DNA of 64,000 bases from Enterobacteriaceae bacterium B14 (GTDB lineage: Bacteria; Pseudomonadota; Gammaproteobacteria; Enterobacterales; Enterobacteriaceae). The notes below the pieces were generated by a model. It saw only the letters and a list, made by a program, of their open reading frames with translations, made no database searches and was not told the origin of the DNA. The position numbers were made by a program, and so were the translations under genes. The stretch covers positions 185,585-249,584 of the forward strand of contig DF158885.1 in the NCBI GenBank assembly GCA_000307305.1, in the 5' to 3' direction. Positions within the stretch are counted from its first letter, which is position 1. Each line of letters opens with the position of its first letter. This document shows, in pieces, positions 43,234-55,595 of the stretch.

Positions 43234-43598
43234 TTTCCGTTTTTCCTCTTTTTTGTTTACCGCTTACTCTCTGATTTTATCCGCTTAAATAAGGCTATAT
43301 ACCGCTTAAACATAATTAGGGGCCGTTTATTTTCGGTTAGTGTATTTTAGGCTCGGTTATATTCCTGAACGAGAATATATGTGGCATATGGCGGTGTTTA
43401 TTGATGGTGTGCTGGAAGCCTAGGAAAGGCTAATTTTCATCTGAAAGTGATTAAGTTGTACATGTTTTACCCCGATAGTCTAGATACTAGACTTTTTAGC
43501 GGCCCTTAAGTGGCCGTTTTTTTTATCCGTAAAAATGAGAATAACTGTAATGATAGGGGGTCTTGCAGCTAATATGATGCTCATTCAGATTGAGGTAT
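43234..43598. other. Non-coding stretch between btsS and the DedA gene
   Basis: About 365 bases with no gene. Holds tandem terminator-like hairpins at 43478-43524 and, ahead of them, sequence that could encode a small RNA or be the remains of a lost btsR region. The dedA promoter must lie after 43525 or upstream of the hairpins. Confidence 0.4.
43478..43524 (+). terminator. Tandem terminator-like hairpins
   Basis: GTCTAG-ATA-CTAGAC (43478-43492) followed by TTTTT, then CGGCC (43500-43504) pairing with GGCCG (43512-43516) followed by eight T. They are 245 bases behind btsS, far for that gene, so they may end another transcript. Confidence 0.75.
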
Positions 43599-44147
43599 AT
43601 GGGGAGTAATAGTGTGACTCTGGATAGCGTAATGACTTTTATTACCGATTTCGTTCGGACGAATGAGGCTTGGGCTGTGCCTGTCATATTCATACTGGCA
43701 TTTGGTGAGTCACTCGCTTTTCTCTCTCTGCTATTTCCTGCCACGGTGATCCTATTGGGGCTGGGCGCCTTGATAGGCGAAAGCGGGATCCCTTTTGTTC
43801 CTATCTGGCTTGCCGCTGTAGCGGGGGCATTTTTCGGTGATTGGCTCTCGTACTGGTTCGGCTTTCATTATAAAGAGCGGGTAGCTCATATGTGGCCGCT
43901 GTCTCGTAAACCGGATTTATTGCTGCGTGGGCATGCTTTTTTTGAGCGGTTTGGCGTATTCGGTGTCTTTCTTGGGCGTTTCTTCGGGCCATTGCGTGCC
44001 GTTATTCCGCTAGTTGCTGGGATCTGCGGAATGCCACAACGCCATTTTCAGGTGGCGAATCTAGGTTCAGCATTTGTATGGGCAACGGGGATTTTAGCGC
44101 CGGGCGTATTTGGTGCCCCTTGGCTAACGAAGGTTTTTGGCGGATAA
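43599..44147 (+). CDS. DedA-family membrane protein
   Basis: A 182-residue integral membrane protein. The DedA/VTT pattern is clear: FILAFGESLAFLSLLFPATV, GALIGESGI, GAFFGDWLSYWFG and HAFFERFGVFGVFLGRFFGP followed by RAVIPLVAGICGMP. It looks closer to YabI than to YqjA, but shorter (YabI ~254), ending soon after the GxxxG region. DedA proteins are needed for membrane homeostasis and undecaprenyl-phosphate/PE recycling. Start uncertain: ATG 43599 (GAGG just upstream), GTG 43614 (GGGGAG 8 bases upstream) or TTG 43590. Confidence 0.82.
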   Translation: MGSNSVTLDSVMTFITDFVRTNEAWAVPVIFILAFGESLAFLSLLFPATVILLGLGALIGESGIPFVPIWLAAVAGAFFGDWLSYWFGFHYKERVAHMWPLSRKPDLLLRGHAFFERFGVFGVFLGRFFGPLRAVIPLVAGICGMPQRHFQVANLGSAFVWATGILAPGVFGAPWLTKVFGG

Positions 44148-44220
44148 CTGAAAACCTTCTGGACATCCATACAGTATCCTCTTACTTTTACCTCAACTAT
44201 ACACTCTTGGATTTCGTTCA

Positions 44221-45717
44221 GTGGATAACACTCTTTTCTATGGTATGGCAGGCCTGCTGATAGGTTTACTCGTTGGCGGTTTGTTTATCAGCCTTCGCCA
44301 GCAGCGCATACATTATCAGCAAGAAACCGAGTTAAAGCTGTTGGAGCAGGATGTTCAGCAAGCACATCAAGAAAATGATGTGCTGCAAAAAGAGACACAA
44401 GAGCAGGAGCAGGCACTTAGCCAGCAAGTCCTAGAACTACGTGAGTTATACAGCCAGCTTGCGGCCATGAAGGAGAAACTGGATCACCAATCCCTCTGGC
44501 ATACCGAATATATTCAACTCGACCAAGAGCTGCGTGCGTTGCGTGAAGTGAACAGCTCGCAGGAAGCGGAGCTGCGAGAGGTCACCATCCGGCTTGAAGA
44601 GACGCGTCTTGCGGCAGAAGAGAAACAGAGACTTCTGACAAACAGTGAACAGCGACTTTCTAGCCAGTTTGAAAATCTAGCCAACCGTATTTTTGTGCAA
44701 AGCGGGCAGCGTGTTGATGAACAAAACAGGCAGAGTTTAGATAAATTGCTGGCACCGTTGCGTGAGCAATTAGATGGTTTTCGTCGTCAGGTGCAAGAAG
44801 GGTTTGGGCAAGAAGCTCGCGAGCGCCACACTTTGACGCATGAAATCCGTAATTTGCAGCAGTTGAACGAACAGATGGCCCGTGAGGCATTGAATCTCAC
44901 CAAGGCGCTAAAAGGCGACAATAAGACCCAAGGTAACTGGGGGGAAGTCGTACTCGGGCGGGTCTTGGAAGCCTCTGGGCTGCGTGAAGGGTATGAGTAT
45001 GAGACTCAGGTTAATGTGCGAGTAGATGCCAATAGCCGTATGCAGCCGGACGTTATCGTGCGTCTACCGCAGAATAAAGATGTGGTGATTGATGCCAAAA
45101 TGTCTCTGGTGGCCTATGAGCGTTATTTTAACAGCGATGATGAACGTGAACGTGAGCTTTGCCTAAAAGAGCATATTGGCTCCATTCGCGGCCATATCAA
45201 ATTGCTGGGGAACAAAGATTATCATCAGTTGCCAGGTGTGCGCTCCCTCGACTATGTGCTGATGTTTATTCCTGTTGAACCTGCATTTCTAGCCGCTATC
45301 GATCGAGAACCAGAACTTATTAGCGAAGCCCTTAGACATAACATTATGTTGGTTAGCCCGACGACACTGCTGGTGGCCCTTCGTACTATCGGCAATCTCT
45401 GGCGGTATGAACATCAAAGCCAGAACGCTCAACATATCGCAGAGCGAGCGTCTCGACTTTACGACAAACTTCGGCTGTTCGTTGAAGATATGGAAGGGCT
45501 AGGGCAAAGTTTAGAGCGCGCCAATGGCAGTTATCGGCAGGCAATGAAGAAGCTAACCGATGGACGGGGCAACCTCATCAATCAGGTTGAGGGATTTCGT
45601 GAATTGGGTGTTGAAGTAAAACGCCCGATAGGGGCCTCAATGGTTGAGAAGGCTCAACGCGGGGCGGAATCAGCGAGCGAACCCCATGTATTACAGCATC
45701 AGATAAAAAATCAGTGA
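44221..45717 (+). CDS. rmuC: DNA recombination protein RmuC
   Basis: A 498-residue protein. One N-terminal membrane helix (LFYGMAGLLIGLLVGGLFIS), a ~170-residue coiled coil rich in Glu and Gln, then the RmuC nuclease-like core: LAPLREQLDGFRRQVQEGFG, ALKGDNKTQGNWGEVVLGRV, EGYEYETQVNV, VVIDAKMSLVAYERYF and SLDYVLMFIPVEPAF. It is thought to limit inversions at short inverted repeats. GTG start. In E. coli udp precedes rmuC; here a DedA gene does. Followed by ubiE after 151 bases, as in E. coli. Confidence 0.95.
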   Translation: MDNTLFYGMAGLLIGLLVGGLFISLRQQRIHYQQETELKLLEQDVQQAHQENDVLQKETQEQEQALSQQVLELRELYSQLAAMKEKLDHQSLWHTEYIQLDQELRALREVNSSQEAELREVTIRLEETRLAAEEKQRLLTNSEQRLSSQFENLANRIFVQSGQRVDEQNRQSLDKLLAPLREQLDGFRRQVQEGFGQEARERHTLTHEIRNLQQLNEQMAREALNLTKALKGDNKTQGNWGEVVLGRVLEASGLREGYEYETQVNVRVDANSRMQPDVIVRLPQNKDVVIDAKMSLVAYERYFNSDDERERELCLKEHIGSIRGHIKLLGNKDYHQLPGVRSLDYVLMFIPVEPAFLAAIDREPELISEALRHNIMLVSPTTLLVALRTIGNLWRYEHQSQNAQHIAERASRLYDKLRLFVEDMEGLGQSLERANGSYRQAMKKLTDGRGNLINQVEGFRELGVEVKRPIGASMVEKAQRGAESASEPHVLQHQIKNQ

Positions 45718-45868
45718 ATGGAATCGCGGATGATGAACACTTTCACTGCATTGCCTGTTTGTATTCAGCAAACCCAAAATCCGCACACTCGGTAACTTTT
45801 AGGTAGTGGGGCTTTAATCGGGCTTCTGGTACACTGGTGAAATTGACCGAAAAGCAGGCGTAGAACAG

Positions 45869-46624
45869 ATGACAGATCAGATTCCAGAAACCACACACTT
45901 TGGTTTTCGTACCATCGCAAAAGATGAAAAAGAGAGCATGGTTGCGGAAGTGTTCCATTCAGTGGCCTCTAAATATGACTTAATGAATGACTTAATGTCT
46001 TTTGGTATTCATCGAATCTGGAAGCGTTTTACGATTGACTGCAGCGGTGTTCGTCGTGGGCAAAAAGTTCTTGATCTGGCGGGTGGCACGGGTGATCTGA
46101 CAGCGAAGTTTTCACGTTTAGTCGGTGAGACTGGCAGTGTTATTCTTGCTGATATCAATGATTCTATGTTGAAAATGGGGCGCGAAAAACTGCGTGATAG
46201 CGGCATTGTTGGCAATGTTAGATATGTTCAGGCGAATGCGGAAGAACTGCCTTTTCCTGATAACTATTTTGACTGTATTACTATCTCTTTCGGCCTGCGG
46301 AATGTTACCGATAAAGACAAAGCTTTGCGCTCTATGTTCCGTGTTTTAAAGCCCGGCGGTCGCTTGCTGGTGTTGGAGTTTTCCAAACCGTTGCTAGACC
46401 CGCTAAACAAGGCTTACGATACCTACTCATTCCATATCCTGCCTAAGATAGGCGAGCTTGTTGCCAATGACTCTGAAAGCTATCGCTATCTGGCAGAATC
46501 TATTCGTATGCACCCTGATCAAGAAACGCTGAAAGAGATGATGAGCGATGCGGGCTTCGACAGTGTCTCTTACTACAATCTGACCGGCGGCATTGTTGCT
46601 CTTCACCGCGGCTTTAAGTTCTAA
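45869..46624 (+). CDS. ubiE: Ubiquinone/menaquinone C-methyltransferase
   Basis: A 251-residue SAM-dependent methyltransferase acting in both ubiquinone and menaquinone synthesis (C2 methylation). E. coli UbiE is also 251 residues. Visible: [23 protein letters not shown] motif [16 protein letters not shown] near residue 68, [11 protein letters not shown], and [20 protein letters not shown] near 150. First of ubiE-ubiJ-ubiB, which work together in the Ubi complex. Confidence 0.97.
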   Translation: MTDQIPETTHFGFRTIAKDEKESMVAEVFHSVASKYDLMNDLMSFGIHRIWKRFTIDCSGVRRGQKVLDLAGGTGDLTAKFSRLVGETGSVILADINDSMLKMGREKLRDSGIVGNVRYVQANAEELPFPDNYFDCITISFGLRNVTDKDKALRSMFRVLKPGGRLLVLEFSKPLLDPLNKAYDTYSFHILPKIGELVANDSESYRYLAESIRMHPDQETLKEMMSDAGFDSVSYYNLTGGIVALHRGFKF

Positions 46625-46648
46625 ATCAAGTTCTAAGCGGGGTTTTTC

Positions 46649-47269
46649 ATGCTAACGCAGTTCATGTTTCCACAACTGATCACTGCTGCGATGGAAACAT
46701 CGTTGAATGCGCTGCTATTTCGCGATCGCAGTATGCAGTCGGCCCGCCAGCGCCTAGTGGGGCGGGTATTAAAAATCGAATTAAAAGAGCTCTCTGCTCC
46801 CCTGATTTTTCTCTTCCATGAACATCAAATTGATGTTGTAAGCCAGTGGGAAGGGGGGGCTGATTGTACGGTCAGTACACGCCTCTCCGTTCTGCCTAAG
46901 CTGCGTGACAGACAGAATCTTTCGCCGCTGATGCGCTCTGGTGAGCTTATCGTTGACGGTGATATTCAGGTAGTACAACAGTTTGTCGCTTTGCTGGATT
47001 TAGCCGAGTGGGACCCTACAGAGTGGCTGGCACCTTACATTGGTGATGTTGCTGCAGAAGGCATTAGCCAAGTGGTGCGCAAAGGCGCAGGGTTTATTAA
47101 ACATAATTTACAGCGCCAGCAGCAATATCTTGCGGAAGCCATTACTGAAGAGTGGCGTCTATCCCCACCTTCACTAGAAATTGCATGGTTTAACGATGAG
47201 GTTGATGCACTGGCTCGCTCATTGGATGCGTTCACCGCTCGTCTAGACAGAATGGAAACGAAACGATGA
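46649..47269 (+). CDS. ubiJ: Ubiquinone biosynthesis accessory factor UbiJ
   Basis: A 206-residue SCP2-domain lipid-binding scaffold of the soluble Ubi complex (with UbiK), formerly YigP. N-terminal SCP2-like domain: [53 protein letters not shown]. The C-terminal helices ([19 protein letters not shown]) form the coiled coil expected to meet UbiK. Overlaps ubiB by 4 bases. In E. coli an sRNA (EsrE) is reported from the 3' part of this gene; I cannot verify it here. Confidence 0.93.
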   Translation: MLTQFMFPQLITAAMETSLNALLFRDRSMQSARQRLVGRVLKIELKELSAPLIFLFHEHQIDVVSQWEGGADCTVSTRLSVLPKLRDRQNLSPLMRSGELIVDGDIQVVQQFVALLDLAEWDPTEWLAPYIGDVAAEGISQVVRKGAGFIKHNLQRQQQYLAEAITEEWRLSPPSLEIAWFNDEVDALARSLDAFTARLDRMETKR

Positions 47270-48894
47270 CCCCAAGCGAGCTGTGTCGCTTCTACTTAAT
47301 TACTCGCGTTTTTTTATCTTACGGGTTAGATGAACTCATCCCTAAAATGCGCCTTACGCTACCTTTGCGTATTGGGCGGCGTTTGCTGTTCTGGATGAAG
47401 AACCGGCATCAAGATAAACCCCTGGGCGAGCGTCTGCGTCTTGCTCTGCAAGAGTTAGGGCCTGTTTGGATTAAATTTGGGCAGATGATGTCTACCCGCC
47501 GTGATCTCTTCCCACCGGCGGTTGCCGATCAGCTTGCGATGCTGCAAGACCGTGTTAGCCCGTTTGATGGCGAACTGGCACGTAAGCATATCGAACTGGC
47601 CATGGGTGGCCCTCTCGAAACGTGGTTCGATGATTTTAATGCTGAGGCTCTGGCATCTGCTTCTATTGCACAAGTTCATACAGCAAAGCTAAAGAACGGG
47701 CAGGAAGTGGTACTGAAGGTAATTCGCCCAGATATTCTACCTATCATCAAGGCCGATACTCGGTTGATGCATCGTTTGGCGGGCTGGTTGCCAAAGCTGT
47801 TGCCTGATGGTCGCCGTCTGCGCCCGCAAGAAGTGGTGCGAGAGTATGAAAAGACGCTGTTGGATGAGCTGAATTTACTGCGTGAAGCTGCGAATGCGAT
47901 CCAGCTTCGCCGCAATTTCGATAAAAGCCCAATGCTGTATGTTCCAGAAATCTACTCGGATTATTGCCGTGAAACAGTTCTCGTGATGGAGCGTATTTAC
48001 GGAATACCGGTATCGGATATCGAAACGCTAGAGCGTAATAACACCAATATGAAGCTGCTTGCAGAGCGTGGTGTGCAGGTCTTCTTTACTCAGGTATTTC
48101 GCGATAGTTTCTTCCATGCAGATATGCACCCCGGCAACATCTTTGTGAGCTATGAGCATCCAGAAGATCCACAGTACATTGGCATCGACTGCGGTATCGT
48201 CGGTTCTCTGAACAAAGAGGACAAACGTTATCTGGCCGAGAACTTCATTGCCTTTTTCAACCGAGATTATCGTAAGGTTGCCGAGTTGCATGTGGACTCA
48301 GGTTGGGTTCCCCGTGATACCAATGTGGAAGAGTTCGAATTTGCTATTCGAACCGTTTGTGAGCCAATTTTTGAAAAACCGTTGGAAGAGATCTCCTTCG
48401 GGCATGTTCTATTAAACCTTTTCAACACTGCTCGGCGATTTAATATGGAAGTTCAGCCGCAGTTAGTTCTGTTACAAAAAACGCTGCTCTACGTTGAAGG
48501 ATTGGGGCGACAGCTCTACCCACAGCTCGATCTTTGGAAAACAGCGAAGCCATTTTTAGAGTCTTGGATGCGCAGCCAAGTGGGAATTCCCGCGATTTTT
48601 CGCTCTGTTAAAGAGAAAGCACCTTATTGGGTAGAGAAGCTGCCGGAGTTGCCGGAGCTGGTTTATGACGCATTGCAGCAACATAAACACTTACAGCAAA
48701 GCGTAGAAAAACTCAGCTCTCAGTTACAGAAACAGAGAGGCCAACAAGGCGAAGCGCGTTATTTATTTGGTGTAGGGGCTACACTAGTAGTAACAGGGGC
48801 ATTATTAATGATTAATAATGTGCCAACATGGCCCTCTTGGCTAATCGGTGCTGGTGCGGTTGTGTGGCTTATCGGTTGGCGTAGGGCTCATTAA
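47266..48894 (+). CDS. ubiB: Ubiquinone biosynthesis regulatory kinase-like protein UbiB
   Basis: A 542-residue atypical kinase-like ATPase (ADCK/ABC1 family) that extracts or presents hydrophobic ubiquinone precursors. Contains the family-specific KxGQ motif ([11 protein letters not shown]), the Ala-rich loop [30 protein letters not shown] and GIDCGIVG. The last ~45 residues form two membrane helices ([18 protein letters not shown] and [14 protein letters not shown]). Overlaps ubiJ by 4 bases. Length matches E. coli UbiB (546). Confidence 0.96.
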   Translation: MTPSELCRFYLITRVFLSYGLDELIPKMRLTLPLRIGRRLLFWMKNRHQDKPLGERLRLALQELGPVWIKFGQMMSTRRDLFPPAVADQLAMLQDRVSPFDGELARKHIELAMGGPLETWFDDFNAEALASASIAQVHTAKLKNGQEVVLKVIRPDILPIIKADTRLMHRLAGWLPKLLPDGRRLRPQEVVREYEKTLLDELNLLREAANAIQLRRNFDKSPMLYVPEIYSDYCRETVLVMERIYGIPVSDIETLERNNTNMKLLAERGVQVFFTQVFRDSFFHADMHPGNIFVSYEHPEDPQYIGIDCGIVGSLNKEDKRYLAENFIAFFNRDYRKVAELHVDSGWVPRDTNVEEFEFAIRTVCEPIFEKPLEEISFGHVLLNLFNTARRFNMEVQPQLVLLQKTLLYVEGLGRQLYPQLDLWKTAKPFLESWMRSQVGIPAIFRSVKEKAPYWVEKLPELPELVYDALQQHKHLQQSVEKLSSQLQKQRGQQGEARYLFGVGATLVVTGALLMINNVPTWPSWLIGAGAVVWLIGWRRAH

Positions 48895-48945
48895 TAAAAT
48901 ATTAATCCAGGGCAATAAGTGCCGTATAATACGGTGCTATATATA

Positions 48946-49026
48946 TATACCCTTCGTTTTTCAGGCTGCTGGTGTGTTGGTTCCACTGATTCACTTTGGT
49001 ATGCGTATTGAAATTCATTGGGTATA
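48946..49026. repeat. Short palindromic intergenic repeat, copy 2
   Basis: 81 bases with exact inverted ends TATACCC (48946-48952) and GGGTATA (49020-49026). Body shares CCCTTC..TTTTCA.GCTGC.GGTGT.TTGG and GAAATTCATTGGGTATA with copy 1 at 24115-24183. It lies between ubiB and tatA, ending 30 bases before the tatA ATG, so it would be in the tat leader if transcription starts upstream. Confidence 0.75.
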
Positions 49027-49056
49027 GCAATCTAAGTATATATAGAGGTAAATAAA

Positions 49057-49335
49057 ATGGGTGGTATCAGCATTTGGCAGTTGTTGATCGTGGCACTGAT
49101 CGTGGTGCTTTTATTCGGAACGAACAAACTGCGTACATTGGGTTCAGACCTTGGTGCATCCATCAAAGGTTTCAAAAAGGCGATTGGCGATGATAATGCT
49201 ACACCGCCTGCAAATAACACGCAGCAGTCGGCTCAACAGGATGCAGATTTCGCTGCCAAGTCTGTTATTGAGCAGTCTCCAGAAGCGACAGTAAAGAAAG
49301 AAGAAACGAAGAGCCAAGATAAAGAGCAGGTGTAA
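49057..49335 (+). CDS. tatA: Twin-arginine translocase subunit TatA
   Basis: A 92-residue pore-forming Tat subunit. N-terminal membrane helix ([18 protein letters not shown]), hinge and amphipathic helix with the conserved FG and [12 protein letters not shown], then a charged, disordered tail. Slightly longer than E. coli TatA (89). First of tatABC, spaced 3 bases from tatB. Confidence 0.96.
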   Translation: MGGISIWQLLIVALIVVLLFGTNKLRTLGSDLGASIKGFKKAIGDDNATPPANNTQQSAQQDADFAAKSVIEQSPEATVKKEETKSQDKEQV

Positions 49336-49338
49336 GCC

Positions 49339-49848
49339 GTGTTCGATATCGGATTTAGCGAACTGCTATTAGTGATGGTTATCGGCTTGGTGGTACTTGG
49401 GCCGGAGCGGTTACCTGTAGCAGTTAAAACGGTTGCGGGCTGGATTCGGGCTATGCGTTCCCTTGCGGCATCGGTGCAAAATGAGCTGACACAAGAGCTT
49501 AAATTGCAAGAGCTGCAAGAGAGCCTGAAGAAGGCAGAGAATGTCGGGTTACAGAATCTGTCACCGGAGCTGAAAGCTTCGATGGATGAGTTAAAAGGCG
49601 CTGCGGAAGCGATGCAGCGCTCTTACAAACTGGATTTGGATTCTAGGGCAGCGGATACGCCAACATCGGTTAATGATGATGAGGCGCTATACGACGAAGG
49701 TATCGATAATAAGATAATACCTCCGGCCTCTGTTGAGACAGTAGAAACGACAACGCCCGCAGTGGCAAATGCCAGCACCAACCACGATGTTAAAGCGGCG
49801 GCGCCTTCTAGTGCCGTATCTTTAGACAAATCAGGTAGCGATAACTAA
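49339..49848 (+). CDS. tatB: Twin-arginine translocase subunit TatB
   Basis: A 169-residue Tat receptor component that binds signal peptides with Tat[21 protein letters not shown] is the membrane helix with the conserved Glu and PERLP hinge; an amphipathic helix and a long Ser/Thr/Ala tail follow. GTG start at 49339. Three bases after tatA and 3 before tatC. Confidence 0.95.
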   Translation: MFDIGFSELLLVMVIGLVVLGPERLPVAVKTVAGWIRAMRSLAASVQNELTQELKLQELQESLKKAENVGLQNLSPELKASMDELKGAAEAMQRSYKLDLDSRAADTPTSVNDDEALYDEGIDNKIIPPASVETVETTTPAVANASTNHDVKAAAPSSAVSLDKSGSDN

Positions 49849-49851
49849 TTC

Positions 49852-50661
49852 ATGGCCGTCGATGAAACCCAACCGCTTATCAGCCATCTGATCGAGTTGC
49901 GTAAGCGCCTGCTGAACGCAATTATCAGTATATTGCTCGTTTTTTTGGCGTTGGTGTACTTCTCCAACGATATCTATCACCTTGTCTCTGCGCCGTTGAT
50001 CAGTCAATTGCCAGCGGGGGCAAGTATGATTGCGACGGATGTGGCCTCGCCGTTCTTTACGCCAATTAAACTGACGATGATCGTATCGGTGTTTGTTGCT
50101 ACACCGATGATCCTATATCAGGTCTGGGCGTTTATCGCGCCTGCGCTCTATAAGCATGAGCGCCGCCTGATGATGCCTCTGCTGTTTTCCAGCACATTGC
50201 TATTTTATCTAGGTATGGCTTTTGCCTACTTTATTGTCTTTCCTTTGGCGTTTGGCTTCTTTGCTAAAACGGCACCGGAAGGGGTATTGATAGCAACGGA
50301 TATCACCAACTATCTCGATTTTGTGATGGCGCTATTCTTTGCATTCGGCGTCTCGTTCGAGGTGCCGGTAGCGATTATCCTGCTATGTTGGAGTGGGGTG
50401 ACAACACCAGACGATCTTAAGAAGAAACGCCCTTATATCATTGTCGGGGCGTTTGTCGTCGGTATGCTGCTAACACCGCCTGATGTCTTCTCTCAAACAC
50501 TGTTGGCAATTCCTATGTGCTTACTGTTTGAGGTAGGCCTGTTCTTCTCTCGCTTCTACGTGGGTAAGCGTCGTGCTCCTGAGGTTGAAGAAGAGGATGA
50601 AGGGGAAGATGATATGCAAGCAGGTACGGGTGTAGCAGAATCTCAGGCTAAAGATAAATAG
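49852..50661 (+). CDS. tatC: Twin-arginine translocase subunit TatC
   Basis: A 269-residue six-helix protein, the twin-arginine recognition site. Family blocks: [57 protein letters not shown] and a [18 protein letters not shown] near residue 205. Ends in an acidic tail (EEEDEGEDD). The tail is longer and more acidic than in E. coli (258 residues). Confidence 0.96.
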   Translation: MAVDETQPLISHLIELRKRLLNAIISILLVFLALVYFSNDIYHLVSAPLISQLPAGASMIATDVASPFFTPIKLTMIVSVFVATPMILYQVWAFIAPALYKHERRLMMPLLFSSTLLFYLGMAFAYFIVFPLAFGFFAKTAPEGVLIATDITNYLDFVMALFFAFGVSFEVPVAIILLCWSGVTTPDDLKKKRPYIIVGAFVVGMLLTPPDVFSQTLLAIPMCLLFEVGLFFSRFYVGKRRAPEVEEEDEGEDDMQAGTGVAESQAKDK

Positions 50662-50689
50662 CCTAAATCACACTCAGCAATAATAGATT

Positions 50690-50715
50690 CATAAGCCGCC
50701 ATCAGGCGGCTTATG
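50690..50715. terminator. Hairpin between tatC and tatD
   Basis: CATAAGCCGCC-ATCA-GGCGGCTTATG, 11 perfect pairs, 28 bases after tatC. No T-run; likely a processing or partial termination site separating tatABC from tatD. Confidence 0.55.
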
Positions 50716-50754
50716 TCTATCATGTGATGTTGGATATCGTTTTCGGAGCTAGAG

Positions 50755-52574
<1,820 letters not shown>

Positions 52575-52602
52575 TCTGCCTGCATCTTGTCGGCAATAAC
52601 GC

Positions 52603-52629
52603 TAAACGGGGTATTAAACACCCCGTTTA
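52603..52629. terminator. Hairpin between convergent hemB and rfaH
   Basis: TAAACGGGGT (52603-52612) pairs with ACCCCGTTTA (52620-52629), 10 pairs, loop of 7. It covers the rfaH stop codon. T-run lacking, so termination strength uncertain. Confidence 0.55.
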
Positions 52630-53115
52630 ACGCTTCTCAAAATCAGTATTACTCACGCTCTGCTGCACTTGTTGATTCAGTAGATTTAACAGCAGTATTG
52701 AACGTGTTTCGCCATCAGGCTCGGTAAAAATTGCGGTTAGCCCTTCAAAGATACCCTCGGTTATCTGTACGGTATCCCCAGTTTTGGGCGTATCAGGGTG
52801 TACTAAAAGTGGTATTGGTTGATTCATCAACCCTTTAATCACGCTAAAAGGGATCTGCACTGGCATATTTCCAAAGCGAATAAAATGGCTGATACCGCGA
52901 GTAGATGCGATGGTTGTAGTATGTATCCGCTCAGTATCTAGCTCGATAAACAGATAATTTGGGAATAGGGGCTCCTGTTTTGTGGTTCGTTTGCCGCGCA
53001 CTATTTTCTCCAGTTCAATAGACGGGCTAAAGCTGGGCACTTGCTGTAGCTCAAGATGAGTCTGAGCACGGGCAAGTTGGCCTCGTTTACAATAGAGTAG
53101 ATACCAAGCTTCCAT
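52627..53115 (-). CDS. rfaH: Transcription antiterminator RfaH
   Basis: A 162-residue NusG paralogue, the same length as E. coli RfaH. It binds ops elements and lets RNA polymerase read long operons for LPS, capsule and haemolysin. Start [20 protein letters not shown]; conserved [24 protein letters not shown] and the C-terminal KOW part [18 protein letters not shown]. The frame continues to 53331 but the ATG at 53115 matches the family. Divergent from pepE. It could act on long surface-glycan operons elsewhere. Confidence 0.95.
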   Translation of the reverse strand: MEAWYLLYCKRGQLARAQTHLELQQVPSFSPSIELEKIVRGKRTTKQEPLFPNYLFIELDTERIHTTTIASTRGISHFIRFGNMPVQIPFSVIKGLMNQPIPLLVHPDTPKTGDTVQITEGIFEGLTAIFTEPDGETRSILLLNLLNQQVQQSVSNTDFEKR

Positions 53116-53248
53116 AATGTCACTATTCAATGAGTTCTGCGGGCAGGATACAAAAGCCTTCTTAGGTAAACAAGTTAAAGCATTGTATCTGATGAGTGAA
53201 AAACGGAATAAAACCGAAGAAAAACGATAATTATTGAGGATATTTTGT

Positions 53249-53974
53249 ATGGAACTGTTCTTACTAAGTAATGGCAAGTTATCCGATGAATCTGAATTAC
53301 TGGGGTATGCGAAAGCACAACTCGTTGCCACATTATCTCGTTTGAAAATCAGCAGCGCTGTTTTAGTGCCATATGCGATTATTCGTGGCGATTATGACAC
53401 CCGAGCAGCGGACCTAGGGAAAACGTTAGGTATCAACGTCACCAGCCTGCATCAGTTTGACGATCCCGTCGCGGCTATCGAGCAAGCCGAGTGCATCTTA
53501 GTCAGTGGCGGCAATACGTGGTTACTGAACCAAATGCTGCATGAAAAAGGTATTGTCGTGCCAATTCAGCGTGCGGTGAGAGAGCGTAATGTACCTTACA
53601 TTGGTTGGAGTGCAGGTTGTAACGTCGCAACACCATCCATTCGTACCACTAATGATATGCCGGTACGTAGCAGTGTTGTGTTGCCTGCATTGGGGCTATT
53701 CCCTGTCCAGATTAACCCTCATTACATTGATGCACATCTGAGCGGGCATATGGGCGAAACGCGAGATGAACGTCTGGCGGAGTTCTGCGCTATTAATCCT
53801 AAAGAGTCCGTGATCGCACTACGTGAAGGGAGTTTGCTACAGGTGAGCGGTAATCAACTGAGTTACTACAGCTGTAAAGATCAGGGGTTTAAAGTGTTCT
53901 GTCATGGCAAAGACGTACAGGAATACCGTGATACGAAGGCCTTAACTGAACTGGTACCATTTGACTGCGATTAA
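53249..53974 (+). CDS. pepE: Dipeptidase E (alpha-aspartyl dipeptidase)
   Basis: A 241-residue serine peptidase of family S51 hydrolysing Asp-X dipeptides in the cytoplasm. The nucleophile Ser is in [20 protein letters not shown], and [16 protein letters not shown] carries the His of the triad, as in Salmonella PepE. Start chosen at 53249 by GAGGA eight bases upstream (MELFLLSN, matching MELLLLSN of E. coli). About 12 residues longer than E. coli PepE (229), mainly at the C-terminus. Confidence 0.92.
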   Translation: MELFLLSNGKLSDESELLGYAKAQLVATLSRLKISSAVLVPYAIIRGDYDTRAADLGKTLGINVTSLHQFDDPVAAIEQAECILVSGGNTWLLNQMLHEKGIVVPIQRAVRERNVPYIGWSAGCNVATPSIRTTNDMPVRSSVVLPALGLFPVQINPHYIDAHLSGHMGETRDERLAEFCAINPKESVIALREGSLLQVSGNQLSYYSCKDQGFKVFCHGKDVQEYRDTKALTELVPFDCD

Positions 53975-54057
53975 TATTACATTCATTAACAAAAGGGCAG
54001 CATCGGCAGAGAAGAAGGCCTATAATAGGCTCCTCGTTGGCTGTAAGAAATACCACT

Positions 54058-55527
54058 ATGAAATACAGTGATTTACGCGATTTTCTAATGTTGCTTGAAC
54101 AACAAGGCGAATTAAAACGCATTCATCAGCCGATTGATCCCTACCTCGAAATGACGGAAATTGCCGATCGAACACTGCGTGCCGGCGGCCCTGCATTGCT
54201 GTTTGAAAACCCGAAAGGCCATACCATGCCCGTGTTGTGTAACCTGTTTGGTACAGCACGACGTGTTGCTATGGGAATGGGGCAGGAGGACGTGAGTTCA
54301 TTGCGTGATGTGGGTAAGTTGCTCGCCTTTTTGAAAGAGCCGGAGCCACCAAAAGGCTTTCGCGACCTGCTAGATAAAATGCCCAAGTTTAAACAGGTGT
54401 TGAATATGCCTGTGAAGCGCCTCTCTTCTGCGCCTTGCCAAGAGGAAATCTGGCAAGGTGATGATGTCGATCTGGGTATGATTCCTGTTATGCATTGCTG
54501 GCCTGGCGATGTTGCACCCTTAGTGTCTTGGGGGCTGACAGTCACGAAAGGGCCGCACAAAGAGCGGCAGAATCTGGGTATTTATCGCCAACAGGTACTA
54601 GGCAAGAATAAGCTGATTATGCGCTGGCTCTCTCATCGTGGTGGCGCGTTGGATTATCAGGAGTGGTGTCAGGAACACCCTGGTGAGCGCTTTCCTGTCG
54701 CGGTGGCGCTAGGTGCTGATCCTGCGATGATTCTGGCGGCGGTAACGCCTGTGCCTGATTCGCTTTCTGAATATGCCTTTGCCGGTTTATTACGCGGTAC
54801 TAAGACGGAAGTCGTGAAGTGCATTTCCTGCGATCTTGAAGTGCCTGCGGGGGCAGAAATTGTGCTGGAAGGCTATATCGAACAGGGTGAAATGGCCCCT
54901 GAAGGGCCTTATGGTGACCACACGGGTTATTACAACGAAGTGGATCAGTTCCCTGTTTTTACCATCACACACATCACCAAACGCCGCGATGCGATTTATC
55001 ATTCCACTTATACGGGACGCCCGCCGGACGAGCCTGCGGTAATGGGGTTGGCGCTGAACGAAGTTTTTGTGCCTATCCTGCAAAAGCAGTTTCCTGAGAT
55101 CGTCGATTTCTATCTACCGCCAGAAGGCTGCTCCTATCGCCTTGCGGTTGTTACCATGAAAAAACAGTATCCCGGACATGCAAAACGCGTAATGATGGGG
55201 GTCTGGTCTTTCTTACGCCAATTCATGTACACCAAATTTGTTATTGTCTGTGATGATGATGTCGATGCTCGCAATTGGCATGATGTGATTTGGGCAATCA
55301 CGACACGCATGGATCCTGCTAGAGATACTGTACTGTTAGAAAATACGCCGATCGATTATCTTGATTTCGCCTCCCCCGTTTCTGGTTTGGGGTCTAAAAT
55401 GGGCATGGATGCAACAAATAAATGGCCAGGTGAAACTCAACGAGAGTGGGGCCATCCTATTAAGATGGACGAGGCCGTCCGTACTCGTATTGATGAGATA
55501 TGGGACGAGCTAGGCATCTTTAAATAA
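54058..55527 (+). CDS. ubiD: 3-octaprenyl-4-hydroxybenzoate decarboxylase UbiD
   Basis: A 489-residue prenylated-FMN-dependent decarboxylase of ubiquinone synthesis. Blocks: [55 protein letters not shown], the active-site region [20 protein letters not shown] and [14 protein letters not shown] near the C-terminus. Length as E. coli UbiD (497). ATG 54058 is used; a TTG at 54037 extends the frame by seven residues. Followed by fre, as in E. coli. Confidence 0.96.
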   Translation: MKYSDLRDFLMLLEQQGELKRIHQPIDPYLEMTEIADRTLRAGGPALLFENPKGHTMPVLCNLFGTARRVAMGMGQEDVSSLRDVGKLLAFLKEPEPPKGFRDLLDKMPKFKQVLNMPVKRLSSAPCQEEIWQGDDVDLGMIPVMHCWPGDVAPLVSWGLTVTKGPHKERQNLGIYRQQVLGKNKLIMRWLSHRGGALDYQEWCQEHPGERFPVAVALGADPAMILAAVTPVPDSLSEYAFAGLLRGTKTEVVKCISCDLEVPAGAEIVLEGYIEQGEMAPEGPYGDHTGYYNEVDQFPVFTITHITKRRDAIYHSTYTGRPPDEPAVMGLALNEVFVPILQKQFPEIVDFYLPPEGCSYRLAVVTMKKQYPGHAKRVMMGVWSFLRQFMYTKFVIVCDDDVDARNWHDVIWAITTRMDPARDTVLLENTPIDYLDFASPVSGLGSKMGMDATNKWPGETQREWGHPIKMDEAVRTRIDEIWDELGIFK

Positions 55528-55595
55528 TAAAAAATAAAATACGCTGGGTATGATAGGCCCAGTGTTTGTATCCGATGACCCGATAGAGGGAACGC

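Noticed and set aside
46649..47269. EsrE sRNA inside the 3' part of ubiJ
   Set aside because: Known from E. coli, but I cannot verify promoter or conserved sequence here, so it is mentioned only under ubiJ.
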